Assembly: GCA_035578175.1 (NCBI GenBank)
Contig: JAQMRL010000003.1
Location: forward strand, 87,336,469-87,400,468
From: Catonia carolina
Lineage: Eukaryota > Arthropoda > Insecta > Hemiptera > Achilidae
Reading direction: 5' to 3'
Length of the DNA stretch: 64,000 nucleotides
In this document: positions 54,801-63,765 of the stretch, one piece after another
How the letters are laid out: each line of letters starts with the position of its first letter
Position numbering within the stretch: position 1 is the first letter of the stretch
The notes under the pieces: model-generated
What the model saw: the letters and a program-made list of their open reading frames with translations, nothing else
The model's database searches: none
What the model was told of the DNA's origin: nothing
Made by a program: the position numbers and the translations under genes

Positions 54801-57800
54801 TGCTGAAATTCTTGGTGAGGCTGTTTTCGCGTAAAAAAATTGTTTTTTTTTTAAGATTGTGGCTTTATTATGCTTTTCAGCGCAAAAATGTATATAATCA
54901 AATTTGTAGAGAATTTGAAGTCCTACAACTTTTATTTCAAACATTTTTTTTAATGCTTAGTTTAGCGGTAATTAGCGATTTTCTGTTTTTTCTCACGAAA
55001 ACGTATGAAAAATCGTTTTTTTTACATTTCGGCCTTAGTATGCATTTTACGACAAAAGTGTATAAAACCAAATTTATAGAAAATTAAAAGATCTACAACT
55101 TTTATTTAAAGCATTTTTCTCTACAGAGCCTAGTTTAGCGTGAAAGAGTGATTTTCTGTATTTCTAAGCCAAACTGAGGTCGATTGTCATTTTGCATCTT
55201 TTACTCATGATTAAAATAAGGTTATGTTTTTTGAGGTTAGTTTTTTGTTTATTTGTAATGTTTTATTACTAATTAAAAAATAAATATCTGTAATGTTTTA
55301 TTGTTTATTATTTTCATTGGCAAGAGAAAGTTGTGTGAGTGTTTCACACCAGATTTTTTTGTTGCATGATATTACTTAATATCACTATTACAATTACTAC
55401 CTATCAATATTTTTTTAAGCATAATCATTATTAATTCTGCAGTTTACGTGTACTAACTTATTCATTATTATTAGTTTTGTTTTAATTCCCTTTTATTAAC
55501 TTTTGTTTCCTACATCTTATGTATTATAGCGAGTAAATCTTAACACTAACATCTACCCCAATTTAGAGCAATATTTGTAAATTTTAAACTTTAAGGTTTT
55601 GGTTTATAACACTCACGCCTTGAATACATTATAATCTGCGGCTTCATATTAGATCTCCAGGAACTTCTGTATCTTCTGTAAACTTTTGTACCACGGCGGT
55701 GAATTTATACCATTCGCCTATCTACCGCAATGACGGCATATCACGACAGTTTGTGGTTAGATTTGAGGCAACAATTAGTGGGCATAGTGGGCTGATATTA
55801 GATAAAGGGTGATTCAAAAAGAGCGCCGGTTTTTAAACGGCTGGTAAATTTTTGTTTATCGGTTGGCAACATTGTTTGACCACATTTCTATTTTGGAGAA
55901 CATTCCGATTGACGATTCAGTTGTAGTTTCTCTTGTTCGCAGTGTAGTACTCTCGCAGTCTGTGTCTAACCATGGAGAAGTTTACTATTGCGCAACGAGT
56001 GTTAATCGTCAAAACATTTTACCAGAGTGGAGAGAGTTATGCGGCTACTGTCAGGCGACTTCGCGGTACTCTAGGACGTAATGAAGCACCGAATGAATCA
56101 ACAGTTCGCAGGCTCATGAAAATGCTTTTTGAGACGGGTTCAACAGTCGACCTTAAAAGTTCTGGACGTCGTCGTTCTGGTCAAACTGAGCAGAACGTTG
56201 CGTTGGTTCGTGACAGTGTGGCTGTTAACCCAGCAAATTAGGGAGTTTTTGTGGCGTCATTTGGATGGAATGGACATTGACGAGTTGTGGTTTCAGCAGG
56301 ATGGTGTCACCTGTCACGCTGCACGAGAAACAATGTTGTTGCTCCGTGAACGGTTCCAGGATTGCATCATTTCTCGTAATTCCGACCATCAATGGCTACC
56401 AAGGTCGTGTGACTTGACGCCTTGTGACTTTCCTCTTTGGGGTCATCTGAAGTCATTGGTGTATGCCAATAAACCCCGAAACATCAATGACTTGAAGGAG
56501 GAAATTCGACGGGTTATCAGGCAAATGGAAGTCGAAACTTGTCGTGCAGTAATATCCAATTTCATGGACAGAGTTGATGCGTGCCAGCGCAGTAGAGGAG
56601 GACACATGCATGACATCATTTTTCATACATAAAATCGGAAGGAAAGATGAACTTGTTGATGTATTTATTTTCAGTTTTTCAATAAAATAAATCTCTTAAT
56701 TTGATATATCAAAACCGGCGCTCTTTTTGAATCACCTATATTATTGGGCTCAAGCTAAAGTATTAGACATAAAAGAAGACGATACATATCAGGCGTACTC
56801 TCCTGATTTAGGGACTGACGATACTGTAAGCATTAAACATATTCGTGCAATGGAATAAAAAAAATAAAAATCGGTAAAATAATTTCCCTTCCATAAAATA
56901 AGAAGTGAGGTGTAAACTCGTTACCGTATGTGGTGTTGACCTGTAGGCCATTAGTGCATATCCAATATACTGGTCCCAGTTGTTACCACTATGATTGAAA
57001 TAGTGTGACATGTCTGCTAGCATTCGATCTAATCGCTCTACCCTTCCATTGCATTCTGGATGGAAAGCGATAGTATCTTCTTTTACCATTGCATTGTGGG
57101 AATACTAACTGGAAAGTTGAGATTCAAAAGCAAATGATGTCAATGAAGCAATATATCTTTAGAAGAAGAAAAAGTGAGAACCCAAATTACATTGGCTGTG
57201 GAAGCTTCCAGGACGTACGACAACTAGACGTCATTTTACTTGATGAAGAAATTATGGACAGACTGGAAAATTCTGGACTATACAAAGTTGTTGAACGAAC
57301 TTTCTGTGATAACAAGAATCTTTTTTAAAGTATACCATGATGTGAAAAGTCATTCCCGGTAGACCTAGATACAGTGAACAGATATAGTGATACAATAAAA
57401 AAATAATAGATATAATAAAATAGATACAGTGATTCCTAGACACAGTGAACACGAATTTGTTAACCATAAGAGTGATATATTGTTATAAAATAGCTCTCCC
57501 CTTTTGTAACCTTTATCAATTTTTACGTAGATAAACTTACATACATAACATTAAATAAATAAATGATTTCCTTACATATTACCACAATACACACAAGTTT
57601 AAGATAACAAGTAATCATAAAATAATTAATTAACAACTACATAAAATTCTTGTAAATTAGTCTCATAATCAGTGAGATAAGCTGGGGCTCGCCTTGCCCG
57701 TGTAGGCCTTTCATCATCACGGGTTGGTATTGCATCCACTACCCGGTTTTCATAATTATTTAATTCGAAATAAGGGTCATCAATGAGGTCGTCTTGACCC

Positions 57801-59754
57801 TCATTGTCGGAGATTTAAGAGAGTTCTAACTCTTCCTTCACATTTACATCATTTGTTATTTCTCTATTGATAATATTATTATTGTTAAACACAATTGGAT
57901 TTGCCGGCAACAAATTGATGTCACATTCCTCCATGTCATTATCTACTAGTCTGTCTTCATTCCGACTTATTTTAGCATCAGCGGTTTTATTTATCAATTT
58001 ATTTCCCGTTAATTTTAGATCACGATTAATCTCATCCGTTTGTCGTTTGTCTTTCTTTAACTGATTGGAATGTACAATAATTTCCTTATCGGTTCCTAAT
58101 TTTAATTTATAATTTAGTTAGTTAAATTTTTGAATAATTTCATAGGGACCAATAAAAGGTTTACAAAATTTGCTACGCTTTTGCTTTTTTAAGAAAGGTT
58201 GATACAAATAAACATAGTCACTGACATTAAAAGTTGGTTCTTTAGTAGCCTTATAATTTTGCCCTTTATTATAAGTTTGATCATTAAAACTGTTTTTCGC
58301 ACTTGTCTCATAAGCTTCTTTAAGCCAGTCTATGAAATCTAGAACACATTCATTAGTTATCTCGTCTGTTTTATTTTGGAACTCTAAATCATCTGGAGAG
58401 GGTAAAATCATTTTCTTTCCATAAAATAAGAAGTGAGGTGTTAAACCCGTTACCTTATGTGGCGTTGACCTGTAGGCCATTAGTGCATATCCAATATACT
58501 GGTCCCAGTTGTTACCACTGTGATTGACATAGTGTGACAACATATGTCTGCTAGCGTTCGATCTAATCGCTCTACCCTTCCGTTGCATTGTGGATGGAAA
58601 GCGATAATTCTTAATTTTTTAATGCCTAATTATTGGCATGTCTCTGTAAACAAGTTGGATACAAAGTTTCTACCTTGGTCAGTGAATAAACGTTTCGGTA
58701 CACCATGCCGGGTGATTATTTCTTTCACAAATGCTTTGGCAACAGTAGTAGCTGATGGTCTGGCAAAGATATTGCTTCACAGTATCTTAATTGATAATCC
58801 ATAAAGGTAAGAAGGTAATTATTCCCCATACAGATACGCTGAAGTGGACCTACTATATCCAAACTTACTAGTGACATTGTATGTAATACTGTCTCGAATT
58901 CTCCCATCGATGCTTTCCGGGTGGCTCCCCTCTTACACTGATTACGAGTAACACATTTGGATATGTACTCCTCAATGTCCTTTATTAGTGTTTTCCAATA
59001 GTATTTACTTCTTAAAAGTTCAGTAGTTCTTTTTATTCCTTGATGACAAGAGAAAATGGTTACATGGTGAAGTTCTATTATTTAAAAGGTTTAGCTATAG
59101 CTGAGAAATTTGGAATATGTCTTCTGTAATAGGAAGTTAATCCAATCAACCCACGTATTTCCCTAAGGTTTGGTGTGGGCTGTCTGTAGTGGGAAAATTT
59201 TAAACTTTAAGGTTTTGGTGTACAACACTCACCCCTTGAACACATTATAATCTGTGGCTTCATATTAGATCTCCAGAAACTTCTGTATCACTGTTATACT
59301 AGTTATATGTGATGATTCTAAGAGCGAACAGCAGATTTGCCCTTCCGGCGATCAATTTATATCATCCGCCTATCTACCGCGATGATGGCATATCACGACA
59401 GTTCGTGGTTACAATAGATTCCCACAACATGTACAGAGTTCACATAAAATATGTAAAAGAATAAGATCTTGTTATCTTTATAGAATGGTAAATTTCTAAA
59501 GAATTAAAGTAAAATCAAAAATAAAATTGTTCCTATGAACTTTTGAAAAATAGCTCGATTGAATTCTCAATCCTACATTTATTTTATTTCAGATAGTAAC
59601 TGGGAAGTGACATTTAATACCTTACTTGTCAAAGAATCAGCAAATCAACTACAGTTAATATTTGATACATTTGAACGTAAATATTCAACACCAATTGAAT
59701 CATTTATTAAATCACACGCTGATAAGAAAATGGTTGATATTTATCTCAGCATTG
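45797..59754 (+). CDS. Secreted annexin-like protein gene B (7 exons, runs past the window)
   Basis: Seven exons join in frame: 45797-45857, 47207-47274, 50436-50591, 52187-52394, 53023-53108, 54284-54356 and 59593-59754, giving 814 coding bases. Exon 1 encodes a signal peptide starting MYLKILFTFSLLIFLSTART. FCPLRTC follows, parallel to the CPVEKC of gene A. Repeat signatures include LITEILFTVNNFGLSSIDDA, then GELFRRSVAADI, and NTLLVKESANQLQLIFDTFE in the third repeat. The fourth repeat must lie beyond 59754 or past 64000. Intron phases match gene A one for one, so the two are diverged duplicates. Residues that make type-2 Ca2+ loops (GxGT...D/E) are not seen in the visible repeats. Predicted role: secreted, annexin-fold protein; function unknown. 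Confidence 0.85.
46040..46430 (-). pseudogene. LINE 3'-end fragment (family L1)
   Basis: The minus strand encodes MGHILRHPGIGLSIIEGNI, RLEYLKQI and a DVGCYRYVDMK motif, the conserved end of a common insect LINE polymerase. On the plus strand it begins ATCAGTCTCTCAACGG. In intron 1 of gene B. Confidence 0.75.
46500..47040 (-). mobile_element. Mariner, internally deleted
   Basis: On the minus strand the N-terminal region (ITIREVADDVSILFGSYQAI, then AAKSVPKLLIFDQKQ) runs almost directly into the C-terminal region (CIPEVLQRLKK). The catalytic middle is lost. One end begins GAGGTTTGATAAAAAAAATG. In intron 1 of gene B. Confidence 0.7.
47085..47160 (-). mobile_element. tRNA-like SINE head, decayed
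   Basis: CCAGACCTGACTGGGAATTG and the following 50 bp match the S2/S3 tRNA-like head in reverse. It ends 46 bp before gene B exon 2. Confidence 0.5.
47207..47274 (+). CDS. Gene B exon 2
   Basis: 68 bp, acceptor TTTTTTTTGCAG, donor GTAAGT. Encodes SSDYLNRDEEFEDLLDFCPL plus RT, an acidic stretch ending in the CPxxxC motif. Confidence 0.82.
47593..48360 (+). mobile_element. pogo/Tigger-like transposon remnant
   Basis: Ends CAGTAAAACCTGTCACATCC and the complement GAGACAGGTTCTACTG, with TA outside. The frame at 47871-48071 contains MSHSEAFKTIESLISYVQHQ, like the C-terminal end of Tigger transposases. The rest is deleted. In intron 2 of gene B. Confidence 0.78.
48361..48840. other. Gene B intron 2, unassigned
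   Basis: AT-rich with an AACTATAACTGAAGTTATAACT repeat-like palindrome near 48420. Nothing else. Confidence 0.4.
48905..48945 (+). ncRNA. Hammerhead-like motif
   Basis: Core CTGAAGA and GAA intact. Stem I TTTA/TAAA paired; stem II has one mismatch; stem III AGCGCT. Predicted cleavage after A at 48941. Confidence 0.55.
49203..49243 (+). ncRNA. Hammerhead-like motif, best copy
   Basis: Stem I TTTA/TAAA, core CTGAAGA, stem II GTGTA/TACAC fully paired, GAA, stem III AGCGCT with the A15.1-U16.1 pair, and A at the cleavage position (49239). One extra U sits between A9 and stem II, as in some natural hammerheads. Confidence 0.6.
49436..49481 (+). repeat. R1 3'-terminal fragment
   Basis: ATTGGCAAGAGGAAG followed by CATTTCACACCGGATTTTT; only the last 45 bp of R1. 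Confidence 0.65.
49770..50360 (+). mobile_element. Penelope-like element: GIY-YIG endonuclease and terminal repeat
   Basis: Frames read YKIKYNKIYIGKTTKYFKTR (the YIG half of the GIY-YIG nuclease), then KHMIKNKHIMSNIKNNLKIL and NNRQN. Stops follow, and then the terminal repeat from about 50140. The first half of the nuclease and the reverse transcriptase are missing. The 150 bp before it holds nothing recognised. Confidence 0.72.
50216..50256 (+). ncRNA. Hammerhead-like motif
   Basis: Core CTGAAGA and GAA intact. Stem I TTTA/TAAA; stem II GTGTA/TACAT with a G-U pair; stem III AGCACT weakened. Confidence 0.5.
50436..50591 (+). CDS. Gene B exon 3
   Basis: 156 bp, phase 0 to 0, acceptor TTATTTTTAG, donor GTATGT. 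Starts CEPSIKFTTYDKK; contains LDTFIQLMTKISSFDRQDI. Confidence 0.84.
50592..50985. other. Gene B intron 3, unassigned part
   Basis: Less AT-rich than average (GGGCAACCAGTGGCTAGGGG near 50905). It may be a LINE remnant, but no protein motif is readable. Confidence 0.4.
50990..52175 (-). pseudogene. LINE 3'-end fragment (family L1), split by a MITE
   Basis: Same family as 46040-46430: GTCATCAGTCTCTCGACTGG at the left and ACTTAAGAATCTCTAAATT-type text further on. The two halves (50990-51077 and 51787-52175) are contiguous once the TA-flanked MITE is removed. It ends within about 12 bp of the acceptor of gene B exon 4. Confidence 0.75.
51078..51786. mobile_element. TA-flanked MITE nested in the LINE
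   Basis: Ends CTGCTTGACAACG and CTTGTCGGACAG share an inner inverted AATAGGATTCCCTCCCTTCC. TA is duplicated (51076-51077 and 51787-51788). The empty site is seen in the paralogous LINE near 46126 (CATACCTGTAACACC). No coding sequence. Tc1/mariner-type. Confidence 0.85.
52187..52394 (+). CDS. Gene B exon 4 (208 bp)
   Basis: Acceptor CTGATTTTTAG, donor GTAAGT. Encodes 69 residues plus one base, with VELITEILFTVNNFGLSS, the annexin helix pattern. Same length and phase as gene A exon 4. The acceptor follows directly on a LINE fragment. Confidence 0.88.
52611..53007 (+). repeat. R1 repeat, 5'-truncated, against a splice acceptor
   Basis: The R1 3' half (from AATGTATAACGCTTAGTTT) ends in TTTCACACCAGATTTTTTTT. 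The AG acceptor of gene B exon 5 follows at 53021-53022. Confidence 0.85.
53023..53108 (+). CDS. Gene B exon 5
   Basis: 86 bp. Two bases complete Leu, then FRRSVAADINEHLKKN follows, closely like the close of an annexin repeat. Its acceptor (GTGCACAG) lies 15 bp beyond the 3' terminus of an R1 copy. Confidence 0.86.
53109..53639. other. Gene B intron 5, unassigned part
   Basis: AT-rich apart from a C-rich patch near 53205-53250. No feature recognised. Confidence 0.45.
53640..53775 (+). repeat. R1 fragment
   Basis: Covers only CACATTTTCAGACCCCCTG to TACCACTACCGGA of R1. Confidence 0.75.
53927..54223 (+). mobile_element. SINE S1 (plus) with target duplication
   Basis: GTTGGTCTAGTGGTAAAG and GGTTCAAATCC in the head; tail GGATTAAAAAAA. 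GATTTTGTTATG at 53915-53926 and 54224-54235 is the duplicated target. It ends 60 bp before gene B exon 6. Confidence 0.9.
54284..54356 (+). CDS. Gene B exon 6
   Basis: 73 bp, acceptor TAATTACAG, donor GTACGT. Encodes EGRKSGSKVSVEKAINVAEF plus LQKR. It parallels gene A exon 6. Confidence 0.8.
54430..55360 (+). repeat. R1 repeat, full length, in gene B intron 6
   Basis: TTTACTTTCTTTTGCG to CACACCAGATTTTTTTG with all landmarks. Same strand as gene B. Confidence 0.86.
55361..55578. other. Gene B intron 6, unassigned part
   Basis: AT-rich. Nothing recognised. Confidence 0.4.
55805..56736 (+). mobile_element. DD41D (rosa-type) transposon, second copy, internally deleted
   Basis: Ends GGGTGATTCAAAAAGAGC and the complement at 56712-56736; TA on both sides. 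The N-terminal transposase frame starts at 55972 (same MEKFTIAQRVL start as the copy at 1060) and stops at 56241. The catalytic part follows in another frame: DELWFQQDGVTCHAA and CDLTPCDFPLWGHL, then a tail ending HMHDIIFHT. Its deletion differs from that of the first copy. Confidence 0.87.
56808..57089 (-). pseudogene. Gypsy integrase fragment, second copy
   Basis: Encodes AFHPECNGRVERLDRMLADM, then GNNWDQYIGYALMAYRSTPH, nearly the same as 58430-58590. It is truncated after FMEGK. Confidence 0.8.
57090..57625. other. Unassigned part of the LTR element
   Basis: AT-rich. Frames here match nothing recognised; GATACAGTGA is repeated several times near 57370-57440. Confidence 0.4.
57626..58932 (-). 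pseudogene. Gypsy Pol C-terminus: integrase and tail
   Basis: Integrase reads VSLDIVGPLQRICMGNNYLL, a DQG segment, FHPQCNGRVERS and YIGYALMAYRSTPHKVTGLT, then the C-terminal GPYEIIQKF motif. A polar tail ends in RARRAPAYLTDYETN, typical of Pol ends, with a stop at 57626-57628. Several stops and frameshifts. Confidence 0.8.
59593..59754 (+). CDS. Gene B exon 7: third annexin repeat
   Basis: 162 bp, acceptor TTATTTCAG, donor GTAAGT. Encodes WEVTFNTLLVKESANQ, LQLIFDTFERKYSTPIESFI and MVDIYLSIG, a clear annexin repeat. Three bases longer than gene A exon 7. Confidence 0.88.
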
Positions 59755-60054
59755 GTAAGTTAACAATATAAATTGTTTGTAAATTATTATTCTGTCCCTA
59801 TGATACACTCGTTTATCGAAACCTACCACTAACATTGCGTTACAATCCATGTGGGTTCAGAAATTATATTTATTACTTTAAAGTAGTTACTCCCTTTCAA
59901 CTCTTCGGAGTATGTGGTTGAGATATGAATAATTTGCTTTTCCTAATTATTAGTTAAAGAATGTTCATCCCGATCTTTATAACTGTTACTCTTTGACAAG
60001 GTATAAAAATTTAAATTCGTATGTTTTCTGATTTCATCACTTAAGGAAGAATTA
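59755..60054. other. Gene B intron 7, unassigned part
   Basis: No feature recognised. Gene B exon 8 is not seen between here and 64000. Confidence 0.5.
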
Positions 60055-62438
60055 CAAGGTGTGACATAAGAAAAAACAAATTAAGTGCATATCTTATAAA
60101 AAAGGGTGGAGTTGGCAACAACTATGTTGGTGTCATGCCACGTCCCTACTTTATACATACTGCGTGTTTGGATTTGACCAGTTCTGCTAGTTTAGTATCA
60201 ACAATTGAATACGTGCAACTGTTTTCTGTTGGTAAAATGTCAAGTGTAAAATCTGAACAAAGAATCTGCATAAAATTTCTTGTGTAACTTAAGAATCAGC
60301 CTCAGTAACAGAGCCTTTCCTACGACCCTGACAGTAAGCGCCAGTCAATGCAATAGAAGAGTCTTGAATCCCCAAGACCAAAAGATCATGTAAAGTCAAA
60401 ATTTCAGGCAATGTTACATAATTATCTTCTTTGACATTAGAGGACCTGCAATGATTGAGTGGGTTCCCAGACATGAAACAGTTAATCTGTTCTACTGCTT
60501 ATTGAAGTATTGAAAAGACTTTATATAAATATAGGGAAGAAAAGGCCAAGTGGTGGAGTAATGGATGGCTGTTGTACCAGGACAATGCACAAGGTCGTAT
60601 CTGTAAAGTAGTTTCTGCCCAGCAAAAACATTACTATGATGGAACATTCACCTTATTCACCTGATTTGGCTCCCTGTGACTTTTTATTTTCTAAAGTTAT
60701 CTCGCATTAACCCTTTTTTAGGTCTTTGGTAAGTATACTTACCACTGGCAATAAGGTCGATTTTTTTTAAGAATAAGCTATGCAGTTGAACCTTATTGGC
60801 ATTTTATGGTTTAATAGGATGTTCTCTGGTAAGTAGGCTATCCACATATTGAAATTAGTGCGCAGCGACCATTTGCTTCATGAGTTACACGAATGTGGTA
60901 AGGATTCATACCAGCGTACACTACCATGTTGTTTTGTTGTTACTTATGTACATTGCTTAGAAAATTCCAAGTTTTTTATGGGAAAGCAAGCATTTATGCT
61001 AATATAAAGTTAAGATAAGTTATTCGCCACATTTTTCTGTTATATAGTACTACAAGTTATTTTAATAAGCATTCTTAGCACTAAATATTATGTGATTCCC
61101 ATTTCAACAAACATTCCTTGGTAAAGTATACTTACCAGGGCTTAAAATAAAACAAAGTAATATCTTACTGTTCTGGCACTAGAAATACATTATTCAAGTC
61201 CCTATAAAACATTAACATTTTACTACTCGTATATTTTTCGTCAGTTAACCCTGTTCACACTGGTAATCTAATTTTAGATGATGCCGAATGGATTGTGGTT
61301 GGGGCGATAAAACGTGCTTTTGCAAAGTCAGTATAAATCGGAGACCGGTAAATATTGGACTTTTCTTGTAGGGAATTCTTTAACACATCTGATAGTGTTT
61401 TCAGAAATAGAATATCATAACAGGGAAAAATTTTATTCCCTCTATAGTGTGAAGGTAGCATTGATGGTTTGGGAATTCTTTGTTTTGAATGGAAATCCAT
61501 GTAGCTCGTGTGTAAGTCAACGTACATGCATGTTCTTAAGTTTGTGTTGAAGCTATGATGATTCTGTTACAGTGTTTGCACTTGAAAAGGAAAGATAAGT
61601 CCATTTTACTTTTCAGGAGGGGGTTTACCATCACAGAGGCAAAAAATTCAACACTTTGCTGGGTTGCAAAGGACGTGTAATGGCATCCTTCTAACCGCAC
61701 CTACAGAATTTTTCAAAACACGTGGTTGTAGGGAAAAAAATTTTCTACATTGCTTTGCTTACAGCTGTAACCTTAATATAATAGTGGCTCTGTGACATCA
61801 CCACAAAAAATGTAAAATACCATCCCTTTATGCTTGCCTGTGATATGAAAATGGACTCATGTTGAACATTTTGTAACTTCGTCAAATATTTATGGAAATT
61901 TAAATAAAAAATAACATTTATTCCAGTAAACTCTTGTCTACAAAATATGTTTTATTTTTTTTTGCTAAACTGACATTTAAGCCTGTTATAGTAAAAAATA
62001 TAAAGTAAACACAAAAATTTTCACGGTTGAAAATTTCACTCGCCTAAACGCAAAGAATTATCAAGCGATTTTGTTGTAATTATATTCAAAAGGCGCGTAC
62101 GTATTATATAAATCAACTGTAATATTTTCAAAATTTTTCATCAGTAGTGACGTTAGATAAAACAGTTGTTTTGAGAGCGTGTTTTGAATTTCGCTATTCT
62201 TCTGTTTAACGAGTAACAGTCCGTTTCCAAAGGGTTAAAGATATTTACATGAAAATAGAGACACTGTAGGGGCCTTCCCAAAACTGATTTCCAAAAATGT
62301 TACCAGTAATGGCAGCATCAAATGCAGAAGTGTGTGAATGTTAAAGGAAAATACTTTGAAGGTGATAACATCTCAAGTTACTAATTATCAAAGTACAATG
62401 ATTATGGGAACATCCCTGATTTTCTGTGTCACACCTTG
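60055..62438 (+). mobile_element. Mariner split by a piggyBac-like element
   Basis: Terminal repeats CAAGGTGTGACA (left) and TGTCACACCTTG (right). The left part (60055-60706) holds a transposase start (MSSVKSEQRICIKFLV), a broken middle, and YQDNAQ with SPDLAPCDF-like text. The right part (62239-62438) resumes with QKCVNVKGKYFEGDNIS, the usual mariner end. The 1.5-kb insert between is bounded by TTAA. Confidence 0.8.
60707..62238. mobile_element. piggyBac-like TTAA element nested in the mariner
   Basis: TTAA at 60707-60710 and 62235-62238; ends CCCTTTTTTAGG and CCGTTTCCAAAGGG. Near the left end GGTAAGTATACTTACC is a perfect palindrome, and a similar one lies near 61122. Frames of 78-90 codons near 61255-61550 are not recognised as piggyBac transposase. 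Removal restores the mariner. Confidence 0.75.
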
Positions 62439-62748
62439 AACATAGGATTTCAGCTCTATGTGTTGTCAGGAAGTTAGAGAAATAGTGATTTGTCTTCTTT
62501 TATTTTTTGTCACATTATACTGGTTGACATATATGTCACTTTCCCCATACAACGGGATATTGTTTTTAATAACTTGGCAGCAGCACTTATAACATCACAG
62601 TAAACCTTGGTTACCTGTCCCTTACTTAACCGACCCTCAGATATCCGACCTGATTTTAAGAAAAAACCTAAACATTGCTAATAAAAGACACAAACCATTT
62701 TAAGTAGGAAGGCGCTACTCTGATACAAAATGATAGTTTTTGATATAA
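62439..62748. other. Spacer between two mariners
   Basis: ACCGACCCTCAGATATCCGA near 62628 resembles the inner end of a pogo/Tigger element. Otherwise nothing. Confidence 0.4.
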
Positions 62749-62750
62749 TA

Positions 62751-63522
62751 CGAGGCGTGTTCAGAAAGTAAGTACCGTTTTTAAAAAAAACAAGTAAAAC
62801 AATTTTTTTTCAACACAATTTTATTTCCACATGAAAGCCCAAACCTTAAACTATTTTTTGGTATAGTTTCCACCGATGTTCAAACACTTGTCGTAGCGGG
62901 TGATCAATTTGTCTATACCCTCTTCGTAGAAGGTTCCCGCCAACGAATGTAGCCACGACTCCACGGCAGTTTTTACTTCATCGTCGGTTTCAAAGCGTTG
63001 GCCGCCTAGCTCGCGCTTCATGTGCAGGAACAAGTGGTAGTCAGAGGGTGCCAAGTCCGGGCTGTAGGGCGGGTGATCGAACTGCACCCAAAGAAATTGT
63101 CGAACCAATGTTTGAGTGTCACCCTCTTGACCCTCTTGAGTATGGAACCGAGCATTTTCATGGAGCAACACAATTCCATTACTGAGCATTCCGCTCTGTT
63201 TGTTTTGAACAAACGGAGAGGAACTCTCACTCATCACGTCTTCCCTGTAAACATCTCGAAGTTGACGATAAATTTCAGCCGGTTTCACATTCCTTGCGTT
63301 CAAAAATCGTATTACAGAATGAATCTCACAATCGGCGGAATCACTAATTGTCTTTAACATTTTAAACGTTCAGAGAAAACTGAAAACACAACGTAGAACA
63401 ACTATAATGGTGTGAGTCAATAGCCAGTGAACAAGGACGACTAGTGCGCTTGCGCGGAACACCGATTGCAGCGCTACGGCAGCAGTAGAATGAAACGGTA
63501 CTTACTTTCTGAACACGCCTCT
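62751..63522 (-). mobile_element. Mariner (SETMAR-type DD34D), internally deleted with open frame
   Basis: Ends GAGGCGTGTTCAGAAAGTAA and its complement, TA on both sides. The minus-strand frame 62851-63360 (169 codons) is unbroken. It joins an N-terminal part (SVIRFLNARNVKPAEIYRQL) to the catalytic end (SPDLAPSDYHLF and GIDKLITRYDKCLN) by a clean internal deletion. The second catalytic aspartate is Glu (LHENARFH in place of HDNA). It could encode a short DNA-binding protein but not a working transposase. Confidence 0.88.
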
Positions 63523-63589
63523 TAATACAACAATGTTTTTAGAAAATTAAATAATACATGATACTCTAGATATGAATTATCGTAAGGAG

Positions 63590-63765
63590 AGCTTTTTTTT
63601 TTTTTGGTTTAACGTCCGACTGTTTTGCAAATTGCTGCTAATGCAGGCGGTGAAGGATGAAATGAATTTTTTGTAATGTATGAAAAAATGCCATGCCCGA
63701 GTGGGATTCGAACCCAAGACCGCGTGATGAGAGGCGAGCACGTTACCAACATCATAAGGAGAGCG
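63590..63765 (-). mobile_element. tRNA-derived SINE S3 (minus)
   Basis: T-run, GTCCGACTGTTTTGCAAATT, then GGATTCGAACCC (box B complement) and a reversed head to about 63765. Matches 12835-13005. Confidence 0.72.

Larger units (their letters stand above)
55579..59413 (-). mobile_element. Decayed Ty3/gypsy-type LTR retrotransposon
   Basis: Related repeats of about 200 bp in the same orientation at 55579-55766 and 59194-59413 are probably LTR remnants (on the minus strand the second holds a TATAAATT box). Between them the minus strand encodes, in order, a reverse-transcriptase end (about 59080-59190: GLIGLTSYYRRHIPNFSAIA across a shift), the integrase core and the Pol C-terminus. A further integrase piece is at 56808-57089. 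gag, protease and most of the polymerase are absent. A DD41D transposon is inserted at 55805. It is not functional. Confidence 0.78.

Noticed and set aside
57089..57328. 79-codon plus-strand frame
   Set aside because: Lies in the decayed LTR element antisense to its genes and shows no domain.
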